Source: Bacteroidales bacterium UBA1204 (GTDB lineage: Bacteria; Bacteroidota; Bacteroidia; Bacteroidales; F082). From it: a DNA stretch of 18,395 nucleotides. The DNA lies in contig DBXU01000052.1 in the NCBI GenBank assembly GCA_002310075.1, forward strand, positions 16,472-34,866, given 5' to 3'. The position numbers were made by a program, and so were the translations under genes. Of this stretch, positions 12,704-18,395 are shown piece after piece (position 1 is the first letter of the stretch; every line of letters starts with the position of its first letter). The notes below the pieces were generated by a model, which searched no databases, was not told the DNA's origin, and worked only from the letters and a program-made list of their open reading frames with translations.

Positions 12704-12734
12704 GTTAAAAGTTAAAAATTAAAAGTTAAAAGTT
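12704..12734. repeat. GTTAAAA-type simple repeat in leader
   Basis: Four GTT-based units (GTTAAAA and GTTAAAAATTAAAA) fill the region before the gp36-like gene. Related AAAAGTTA tracts occur near 14907-14920 and 16685-16700. This is a common kind of Bacteroidales intergenic filler. Confidence 0.55.
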
Positions 12735-12739
12735 GGGGG

Positions 12740-12760
12740 TTCCGCCGCGGGGCGGCGGAA
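12740..12760. repeat. Intergenic hairpin, copy 4 of TTCCGC...GCGGAA family
   Basis: TTCCGCCGC (12740-12748) and GCGGCGGAA (12752-12760) form a perfect 9-bp stem with loop GGG. It lies between the large-terminase stop (12766-12768) and the simple repeats of the next leader. Confidence 0.75.
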
Positions 12761-12765
12761 TGGAG

Positions 12766-14271
12766 TTAGAAGTGTCGTGAGGTGCGTGGTATGATGGTGT
12801 AGCGAGCATTGGATGCCCGAGAGCGTTGTGAGAGCATCCAGATGGCGGATTCGAGTGCATCGGGTGCGTCATCGTGGGAGCGACTGCCACGCTCGAAGAG
12901 CAGCAGCTGTTCCTCCAAGGTCTTCATGCCAGGTGAATCCTTCTCCTTTTCGTTGAAGATGACCAGGCCACGCTCAAAGAGGGGCTGCATGGCCTCGATA
13001 CGGGCAAACTTGTCGGGCTTTTTGCGGTTGTCGCCGCGGATGGGGACATGGTGTCCGAGGGTGTTGCCGATTTTGGTGAACTCGTCGAGCATGAGGTCCT
13101 GCATGAAGTTGGATTCCATGTAGTACATCACCGGCACACGTCCGGCGACGTAGTTCATTATGTCGTAGTGCCAGGCAATCATGTTGCTGACGGAGGTCTG
13201 TTCGGCATAAGCCTTGAGCAGATGGAAGTGTCCGTCGGGCGTTTTGCCTACGAGCATGGTGGCCTTGTAGTCGGCGTTGTTGGAGTTTTTGAACGAAGGG
13301 TCGGTGTAGCAGATAAGCTGGCGATACTCTTTGAGGGGTAGCATTTTTCCGTAGTGGATATCCTTTGCACGGAATACGGCACCTTCGGTGAGGGGATTGT
13401 TCATGTATTCCTTCTGGAAGTTGCGTTCGCCCATCATGTCGCGCATTTCACGAATCTCGGCAAGGGTGTAGTTCTCTTTCCATGATGGTTGTCCTTTGCG
13501 ATCGAGAATGTTGACGATGGTGTGGTAAACGCCGGGGCGTTCGGCCAACAGGGTGAGGATGGATGTTTTGGCAATGCGGTTGCCGACCAGGATGAAGCGG
13601 CCACGTCCTGCTTCCATGGTGCCGAAGAGAGCCGAGAGTACCCATTCGGTTGCTTTGCGCACGCGCTGATCGTTGCGGACCATCTCATCATCGTCGATAT
13701 CGTCGATGACAATGTAGTCGGGCCGATAGCCGTGATTCTTGAGACCACGGGGCGACTGTCCACGACCCACAGCTGTGAAGTAGCAGCCGTCGATGGTGGT
13801 GAACTCACCTTCGGCCCAGTTGCCGGCTTTGATTTGTGAGCCAAAGTCGCGGATGTAGAGTTCGTTGAAGGCGAGTTCCTGCTGAAGGTCGGCCAAGAGG
13901 CGCGTGGCGGAATCCTCGCTTTTGCCAACGAGCACCATGGTGTTGAACTGTCGTTCGTTTTGGATTTTGAGCCAGAGTGGAATGAACACACCCATGTGGG
14001 TTGACTTGGCATGGCCACGTGCCCACTCGAATACGGCGCGGGCGTTGCGGTTGCGGAGGATATATGCGGCAGCGTCAAGCTGGAACCTGCCGCATTCGGT
14101 TCGTGCTATATGCGGGAAGTAGGTGCGAACAAAGAATGCGTAGTCGCGTTTTGCTCTCTCGATGCGCAGGTGCTGCGCCTCCTTTGATTCGGAGACTGTG
14201 TAAGAGCGTTTTTGCAATCGTTCGTTATTCCGACACCACTCCTTGTAAAGTTCGGTTTTTGTGATATCCAT
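12766..14271 (-). CDS. Large terminase subunit, Mu gp28-like
   Basis: This 501-residue protein packages DNA into the head. The ATPase part has a noncanonical Walker A, FEWARGHAKST (81-91), and Walker B DYIVIDDIDDDE (185-196). The RNase H-like nuclease part has Asp324 (CYTDPSFKNS), Glu386 (YYMESNF) and Asp467/468/471 (SHDDAPDAL). The ATG at 14271 is used because the TTG 18 bases upstream is less likely. It is the first gene of the leftward late block, back to back with the small terminase gene. Placing the two terminase subunits on opposite strands is unusual. Confidence 0.92.
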   Translation of the reverse strand: MDITKTELYKEWCRNNERLQKRSYTVSESKEAQHLRIERAKRDYAFFVRTYFPHIARTECGRFQLDAAAYILRNRNARAVFEWARGHAKSTHMGVFIPLWLKIQNERQFNTMVLVGKSEDSATRLLADLQQELAFNELYIRDFGSQIKAGNWAEGEFTTIDGCYFTAVGRGQSPRGLKNHGYRPDYIVIDDIDDDEMVRNDQRVRKATEWVLSALFGTMEAGRGRFILVGNRIAKTSILTLLAERPGVYHTIVNILDRKGQPSWKENYTLAEIREMRDMMGERNFQKEYMNNPLTEGAVFRAKDIHYGKMLPLKEYRQLICYTDPSFKNSNNADYKATMLVGKTPDGHFHLLKAYAEQTSVSNMIAWHYDIMNYVAGRVPVMYYMESNFMQDLMLDEFTKIGNTLGHHVPIRGDNRKKPDKFARIEAMQPLFERGLVIFNEKEKDSPGMKTLEEQLLLFERGSRSHDDAPDALESAIWMLSQRSRASNARYTIIPRTSRHF

Positions 14272-14314
14272 GATTGAATTTTTTGGCAAAATAACAGCGA
14301 CTTACAAATAATTA

Positions 14315-14347
14315 AAAATATATAGGTCAGCATGATAAATATATTTG
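14315..14347. promoter_or_regulatory. Symmetric divergent late promoter region
   Basis: AAATATAT (14316-14323) and ATATATTT (14339-14346) are an inverted repeat with a 15-bp centre AGGTCAGCATGATAA. The right arm gives TATATTTG (14340-14347), a perfect rightward -7 box. The left arm gives TATATTTT on the minus strand (14322-14315), matching 7 of 8 positions. Neither has a TTTG at -33; that space is shared by the opposite promoter. One activator bound between the arms could start both late blocks. Confidence 0.5.
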
Positions 14348-14402
14348 CGGGGGTGGTGAAACGGTTGTTTTTTTGCAGCGTGATTCAACAGAAAAACAGC
14401 TA

Positions 14403-14873
14403 ATGGCGACAAAAAAAGAACTGGAACAGAAGAAGGAACTGGCCCGCCTGTACTATATGCAGGGCGAGAGTCAGAAAGTAATAGCAGACAAGGTTGGCGT
14501 GAGTGTAGTGACGCTGAGCAAATGGGTGGACACAGGCGGCTGGAAGGAGAAGAAAGCCGGTATGAATGTGACACGCCCAGAGATTGTGAACAAGAACCTG
14601 GTGCTGATCAGCAGACTGCTTGACCGGCTGAATGCCGAAGATATCGACCTGAAGGACATCGGCAAGATAGTTGACCAGGTGAGCAAGCTTGCCGCCGCTA
14701 TCGAGAGGATAGACAAGAAGGCCAATGTAATAGATGCCATTGAGGTATTCACGGCACTGAACCGCTGGCTGGAAGCCCGCATGGAGTGGGACAAACAGGT
14801 TACGCCTGAACTGCTGGCACAAATAAGCCACTACCAGGATCTGTACATAAGCGAACAACTGAAGAAGAGTTAA
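14403..14873 (+). CDS. Small terminase subunit, Mu gp27-like
   Basis: This 156-residue protein has an N-terminal helix-turn-helix at about residues 21-42 (GESQKVIADKVGVSVVTLSKWV) followed by GGWKEKK and a long helical region (about 55-120). This is the build of small terminase subunits, which recognise phage DNA and form rings; Mu gp27 (DUF1804) is the likely relative. The ATG at 14403 is preferred to an upstream TTG. It is the first gene of the rightward late block, about 50 bases after the inferred start of transcription. Confidence 0.75.
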   Translation: MATKKELEQKKELARLYYMQGESQKVIADKVGVSVVTLSKWVDTGGWKEKKAGMNVTRPEIVNKNLVLISRLLDRLNAEDIDLKDIGKIVDQVSKLAAAIERIDKKANVIDAIEVFTALNRWLEARMEWDKQVTPELLAQISHYQDLYISEQLKKS

Positions 14874-14876
14874 AGA

Positions 14877-14900
14877 TTCCGCTGCGCTATGCTTGCGGAA
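14877..14900. repeat. Intergenic hairpin, copy 5 of TTCCGC...GCGGAA family
   Basis: TTCCGC (14877-14882) and GCGGAA (14895-14900) form a 6-bp stem with a 12-base loop. It starts three bases after the small-terminase stop. It is the most diverged copy. Confidence 0.6.
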
Positions 14901-14921
14901 AGGCATTAAAAGTTAAGAGTT

Positions 14922-15776
14922 ATGAAGAAGACAACCTTTGTATTGTGTGACGGGAGCCGTGTGAACAGTTACGGTTTCAGAACGGATTTGGCAGGTATGG
15001 ATATGGAAAGATTCAAGGCCAACCCGGTGATGCTATATGCCCATGACAGTTTTGATGTGATAGGCAAGTGGGAGAATCTGAGAATTGAGGACGGCAAACT
15101 GCTGGCCGACGCTGTATTCGATACCGAAGACGAGACCGGTAAGAAGGTTGCCGGCAAGGTGGAACGCGGATTCCTTAAAGGTTGCAGCATGGGACTGCGC
15201 ATTCTGGAACTGGGCGACTTTGACGGTATAGCCGTGGCTTCGCGCAGCGAACTGGTAGAGGCTTCCGTATGCCCTATACCGAGCGATGCCGGTGCCATCC
15301 GCCTGTATGATGAGAATCATAAAGAGCTGACCTTTGACGAGGTTAAGCTTCAATTTAATAACCAATTAAAACCTATTGAAATGGACAAAAAAGAAGAAGA
15401 AAAAAGCACTGTTGAGCAGCAACTGGCCGCCAAGGATCAGGAGATCGCACAACTGAAGGCCGAGATTGCCCAAAACAAGAAGGACTCTGTGGATGCCTAT
15501 CTGAAAGCAGCCATCGCCCAGGGCAAGATTGCCGAGAACGAGAAAGCCGATTACGAGAAATTGGCCGAAAATGATTTTGAAACCGTGAAGAAGCTCATTG
15601 ATGCAAAGAGCCCCAAGGCCACCACGAGCCTGAAAGATTTGGCCGCCAAGAGCACTACGAAGTCGGAAAGAGAAGACTGGACCTATCTGGACTGGATGAA
15701 GAGAGACAGCGAAGGTCTGAAGAGACTGAAAGTTGAGAATCCGGCAGAGTTTGAAAGACTTCAGAAAACTTTGTAA
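14922..15776 (+). CDS. Prohead protease fused to scaffold
   Basis: This 284-residue protein has an HK97-type prohead protease domain at about residues 1-130: His41 in MLYAHD, Ser89 in LKGCSMGL, and the EASVCPIPSDAGAI segment (about 114-127) typical of the family. Residues about 154-205 are a charged coiled coil (STVEQQLAAKDQEIAQLKAE), and the rest is a helical scaffold tail. The protease matures the head after the scaffold has shaped it. In Mu the gpI protease and gpZ scaffold overlap in the same way. It precedes the capsid gene, as expected. Confidence 0.87.
   Translation: MKKTTFVLCDGSRVNSYGFRTDLAGMDMERFKANPVMLYAHDSFDVIGKWENLRIEDGKLLADAVFDTEDETGKKVAGKVERGFLKGCSMGLRILELGDFDGIAVASRSELVEASVCPIPSDAGAIRLYDENHKELTFDEVKLQFNNQLKPIEMDKKEEEKSTVEQQLAAKDQEIAQLKAEIAQNKKDSVDAYLKAAIAQGKIAENEKADYEKLAENDFETVKKLIDAKSPKATTSLKDLAAKSTTKSEREDWTYLDWMKRDSEGLKRLKVENPAEFERLQKTL
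15381..15776 (+). CDS. Nested scaffold from an internal start
   Basis: An in-frame ATG at residue 154 of the protease gene begins MDKKEEEKSTVEQQLAAK, exactly at the change from protease to coiled-coil scaffold. The 30 bases before it are A/T-rich (AACCAATTAAAACCTATTG), like the leaders of real genes in this window and unlike the surrounding coding DNA. It would give a free 131-residue scaffold protein, as Mu gpZ is made within gpI. Separate translation is inferred. Confidence 0.5.
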   Translation: MDKKEEEKSTVEQQLAAKDQEIAQLKAEIAQNKKDSVDAYLKAAIAQGKIAENEKADYEKLAENDFETVKKLIDAKSPKATTSLKDLAAKSTTKSEREDWTYLDWMKRDSEGLKRLKVENPAEFERLQKTL

Positions 15777-15839
15777 GAAACCAGGCGATAATCATCGCCA
15801 AAACCAATCACAAATTATTAACCCAAAAACAAAAGAACT

Positions 15840-16682
15840 ATGTTAAAACAAATTTTTGCCAGCATCATTCTGGCCCTGTTCTACCCCGACGGCAGCTGGT
15901 TGAACGAATTGACGAGCATGGACCACATGGTAGAGTACAACAAGATTAACCTTTCGCAGGTGGGTGCCGACCCCGAAGTTGTAAAAGACAACAACACCTG
16001 GCCTTTGACCCCCACTGTAAGAACCGACAGCGGTGTTGAAATCCCCTTGGCCACTTTTGACACCGTGCCCACGCACGTGACGAATGTGGAAGAGCTGGAG
16101 ACCTCGTATGACAAATGCCAAAGCGTTGTGGCCCAACACGCCGCCGCATTGCGCACCAAAGCCATGTTGAGTGCAGCCTATAACATTGCCCCTGCCGGCG
16201 ACACCACCGCAACCCCCGTGAAAACCACCAGCGGCAGCAACCGCGGTGACGGCAACAAGGCGCTGACCTACAAAGACGTGCTGAAACTGAGAACCGCCTT
16301 CAACAAGGCCAACTATCCCATGGAAGGCAGAGTGATTGTGCTTTGCCCCGAACATGAAGAGGATCTTTTAGCCGAAGACGTTGACAGATACAACCGTATG
16401 ATGACGACCGGTACTTTGGCTGGTTTCAAGGTGTATGTAACCAACCATGGTGTACAGTATAACACCAGCGGCGTTAAGCAAGCCTACGGCACCACCAATG
16501 CACAGCCCTGCTCCATCGCATTCTGCAAATCGGAAGTGATGCGCGCCATGGGTACCATTGACGGTGAGCCCGAGAAACGCTGGGCCGACTACAGAGGCTG
16601 GTTGCTTGGCTTCCAGATGAGATTTGTGGCCATGCCCTTCCGCAGCAAAGGTATTGCAGCCGTTTACAGCGCACAAGCGTAA
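15840..16682 (+). CDS. Major capsid protein
   Basis: This 280-residue protein follows the protease-scaffold gene and is the likely main head protein with the HK97 fold. It has an N-terminal ALFYPDGSWLNELTSMD region, IPLATFDTVPTHVTNVEE (about 68-85), a helical DKCQSVVAQHAAALRTKA region like the spine helix (about 91-108), and RWLLGFQMRFVAMPFRSKGIAAV-like C-terminal strands. The length suits a small Mu-type capsid protein (Mu gpT has 305 residues). Family membership is supported mainly by position and overall pattern. The leader is A/T-rich, and codon use suggests high expression. Confidence 0.82.
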   Translation: MLKQIFASIILALFYPDGSWLNELTSMDHMVEYNKINLSQVGADPEVVKDNNTWPLTPTVRTDSGVEIPLATFDTVPTHVTNVEELETSYDKCQSVVAQHAAALRTKAMLSAAYNIAPAGDTTATPVKTTSGSNRGDGNKALTYKDVLKLRTAFNKANYPMEGRVIVLCPEHEEDLLAEDVDRYNRMMTTGTLAGFKVYVTNHGVQYNTSGVKQAYGTTNAQPCSIAFCKSEVMRAMGTIDGEPEKRWADYRGWLLGFQMRFVAMPFRSKGIAAVYSAQA

Positions 16683-16710
16683 CGAGTTAAAAGTTGAAAA
16701 TTGATTAACC

Positions 16711-16923
16711 ATGTGTTTGTTCAGGAAGCGTAAGCAACAGGAAAAACTGACACGCCAGCAGCGCAGGAAACTACAGCGCGATGTTGTGAAGCTGGAGAGA
16801 AAAGTGCGCCGCAAGGCGGAACACACATTGAGCGACAGCCGCATCCCTGAGTGGATACGCAATATAAAGCGTGAACAGCTTGAACGCAGCGGCTTCCTGA
16901 ACAGCACCCAAAAACAGAAATAA
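16711..16923 (+). CDS. Small highly basic late protein
   Basis: This 70-residue protein is rich in Lys and Arg (RKRKQQEKLTRQQRRKLQRD) and probably all helical. It has no recognised family. It lies between the capsid gene and a probable decoration protein and ends one base before the next gene, so it is likely translated with it. A nucleic-acid-binding or assembly role is possible. Confidence 0.6.
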   Translation: MCLFRKRKQQEKLTRQQRRKLQRDVVKLERKVRRKAEHTLSDSRIPEWIRNIKREQLERSGFLNSTQKQK

Positions 16924-16924
16924 C

Positions 16925-17323
16925 ATGTACAACAATCATTCAAACGGAGCCAGCTACGGCTTTAAGGCTCCCAGCATTGCCGCAGATGCCGGCCAACGCA
17001 AAGAAGTCATTTTCCCGACTTTCGAGAAACTGACCCCAACCTTGTCATCGAACGCAGCCACTGTGGATGTGGTAAGAACCACAACCTTGGTTGACCTGGG
17101 CAGCACCGCTTTGGCTGCAGCAGCCACTTTGACTGCCAAAGCTGACACAAATCTTCCCGCAGGTGCACGTCTGATGGTACAATGGGCTAACGGTGGCACC
17201 AAGTATGATGTGACGCTGAAGCTGAACTCTACCACGACCTGCGCAACTTTGACCGGTGTGGCCAGCACCACCGTATGCTACGAGCTCGTGTGGACCGGCA
17301 CAACCTGGATGTTGCTTAGATAG
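16925..17323 (+). CDS. Probable head decoration or structural protein
   Basis: This 132-residue protein is rich in Thr, Ala and Val and is probably beta-rich, with LPAGARLMVQWANGG (about 76-90) and a VCYELVWTGTTWMLLR C-terminus. It has no signal peptide or catalytic motif. Position right after the capsid gene suggests a decoration, head-fibre or head-completion role. The family is not recognised with certainty. Confidence 0.6.
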   Translation: MYNNHSNGASYGFKAPSIAADAGQRKEVIFPTFEKLTPTLSSNAATVDVVRTTTLVDLGSTALAAAATLTAKADTNLPAGARLMVQWANGGTKYDVTLKLNSTTTCATLTGVASTTVCYELVWTGTTWMLLR

Positions 17324-17350
17324 TTAAACCTTACCGAGTAGTACACAGAT

Positions 17351-17764
17351 ATGGCAACACCGAGAGGCCTTCGCAACAACAACCCCCTGAACATTCGCCG
17401 TAACCCGGACCACTTCTTAGGTGAGGTGGTGCCGGGAACGGATCCGTTGTTCAAGCAGTTTGAAAGCGCGGCCTACGGCTACCGTGCAGCCTTTGTGATA
17501 CTGTACACCTATCTGTGTCGTGGACTGGACACGATTGAAAAAATCGTTAGGACGTGGGCACCACCCACCGAGAATAATACGGAGAGCTACATAGCTCACG
17601 TAGCGCAACGCAGTGGCGTGGGACGGACGAAGGTGCTGACGACCGAAACCGGCGGCGACTATCGCAAGATAGTGGCCGCCATGAGCCACTGCGAGAACGG
17701 AGTTCCGGCAGCGATGGCGGATGTGGAAGCAGGCTTCCGGCTGCAAACGAAAATCAGAAACTAA
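17351..17764 (+). CDS. P5-like lysozyme or cell-wall hydrolase
   Basis: This 137-residue protein opens GLRNNNPLNIRRNPDHF and continues LFKQFESAAYGYRAAFVIL, TIEKIVRTWAPPTENNTESYI and further conserved Gly/Thr residues. This is the pattern of the structural protein P5/lysozyme-like family found in many Bacteroidales prophages and is probably the endolysin. It has no signal peptide, so release would need a holin or similar. The next two genes encode small membrane proteins, forming a likely lysis cassette. Confidence 0.75.
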   Translation: MATPRGLRNNNPLNIRRNPDHFLGEVVPGTDPLFKQFESAAYGYRAAFVILYTYLCRGLDTIEKIVRTWAPPTENNTESYIAHVAQRSGVGRTKVLTTETGGDYRKIVAAMSHCENGVPAAMADVEAGFRLQTKIRN

Positions 17765-17767
17765 ACC

Positions 17768-18079
17768 ATGGAGAAGTTCGCATTAGTATCGGTAATTTTG
17801 AACCTCCTGCTTACGGGCAGCAACATCGTGACATTGGTAACTTTGCGCAGCCAGCGTGCGAAGGCAGCCGAGGAGGCTCGTAGTCTTGCCATTGACAATG
17901 ACAAGAAGGTGAGCGAGATGGTGAAAGAGTATTTCGTGGAGCCTCTGAAGAAGGACATGGCGCAGCTGCGCAAACAACTGTCGCGACTGACGAGAGCCAT
18001 TGAGAAGATTCCATCGTGCCCTCATTCTGCCGATTGCCCTGTCAAGGACGAGTTGGACAAAACCAAAACCGACGAATAA
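17768..18079 (+). CDS. Membrane protein of the lysis cassette, spanin- or holin-like
   Basis: This 103-residue protein has one hydrophobic N-terminal segment (about 4-25, LVSVILNLLLTGSNIVTLVTL), a charged coiled coil (about 28-80) and a C-terminal CPHSADCPV motif (about 80-88) that could bind metal or form a disulphide. One N-terminal span plus a coiled coil recalls inner-membrane spanins. It starts three bases after the hydrolase gene and its stop overlaps the next start by one base (TAATG). Confidence 0.6.
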   Translation: MEKFALVSVILNLLLTGSNIVTLVTLRSQRAKAAEEARSLAIDNDKKVSEMVKEYFVEPLKKDMAQLRKQLSRLTRAIEKIPSCPHSADCPVKDELDKTKTDE

Positions 18080-18378
18080 TGAAAAAATGGACATGGATTT
18101 TGATGGCTGTAATGGCGGTGATAACCTCACTGGCCATCACCATAGCATCGCTCGAGGGTTCCCACCGACGGTCACTTGCCAAGCAGGTGAAAGAGCAGTC
18201 GGTGGTTATAGACAGCCTTCTGAAGCGCAAACCGACCATGATGGATGTGAAGCTGTATGTGACCGACAAGAGCGTGAACAAAATCTACGGTCGTTACAAC
18301 AAGGGCTATATCGCCATGCCGCAGGAACGGCGTTACATCCTCGAAGTCGATAGCATGAATATGCGAATAAAGAATTAA
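18079..18378 (+). CDS. Small membrane-anchored protein of the lysis cassette
   Basis: This 99-residue protein has an N-terminal membrane segment (about 4-25, WTWILMAVMAVITSLAITIA) followed by a charged stretch and a conserved-looking YVTDKSVNKIYGRYNKGYIA region (about 59-78). Proteins of this look are common beside endolysin genes of Bacteroidales prophages. There is no lipobox Cys, so it is not a classic outer-membrane spanin. The ATG at 18079 overlaps the upstream stop, giving coupled translation. Confidence 0.65.
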   Translation: MKKWTWILMAVMAVITSLAITIASLEGSHRRSLAKQVKEQSVVIDSLLKRKPTMMDVKLYVTDKSVNKIYGRYNKGYIAMPQERRYILEVDSMNMRIKN

Positions 18379-18383
18379 GAATT

Positions 18384-18395
18384 ATGGCTAAGAAA
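18384..18395 (+). CDS. Start of a further late gene, cut by the window end
   Basis: An ATG at 18384 with codons for MAKK follows the last gene by five bases, after an A/T-rich leader. Only four codons are visible, so nothing can be said about the product. Confidence 0.35.

Overview
This window is the left part of a Mu-like transposable prophage from a Bacteroidales host. The host group is inferred from repeated matches to the Bacteroidales promoter signature (TTTG upstream, TAnnTTTG at -7), starts without Shine-Dalgarno sequences, and protein families typical of gut Bacteroides-type prophages. The gene set matches Mu: repressor, Ner-like protein, DDE transposase A, ATPase B, Gam, then Mu-type packaging, portal, F-like and G-like head genes, a protease-scaffold and a capsid protein. 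The right end of the phage lies beyond the window.

Layout. Positions 1-674 are a gene-free, repeat-rich left end with a rightward terminator, three exact 12-bp tandem repeats and other direct repeats. A leftward LexA/CI-type repressor (675-1295) faces a short operator/promoter region. From there a rightward early operon runs to a strong terminator at 8007-8032: Ner-like, MuA, MuB, a second RecA-like ATPase, a GemA-like protein, a small membrane protein, Gam, a structured noncoding stretch, a DUF4406 protein, an unknown protein and a DnaA-domain-IV protein. One further rightward gene (8055-8324) ends in a sliding-clamp-binding motif.

The late genes are split, unlike in Mu. A leftward block (14271 down to 8306) carries the large terminase, gp36-like, portal, MuF-like head protein with a C-terminal toxin-like domain, gpG-like and a probable tail-terminator protein. 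A rightward block (14403 to the window end) carries the small terminase, protease-scaffold, major capsid, small structural proteins and a probable lysis cassette. The two blocks diverge from a compact symmetric AT-rich promoter region at 14315-14347.

The most unusual items are: (1) a 198-nt RNA candidate at 6793-6990 with tRNA-like acceptor, D-arm and T-arm but a long insert where the anticodon arm should be, like a miniature tmRNA; (2) a T TTT TTC slippery heptamer two codons before the portal stop, whose -1 frame stays open into the MuF gene; (3) an AT-rich, probably exchanged toxin module on the MuF protein; (4) a promoter-hairpin-terminator unit just downstream of that module, looking like a small RNA; (5) a family of five TTCCGC...GCGGAA hairpins, four of them clearly between genes.
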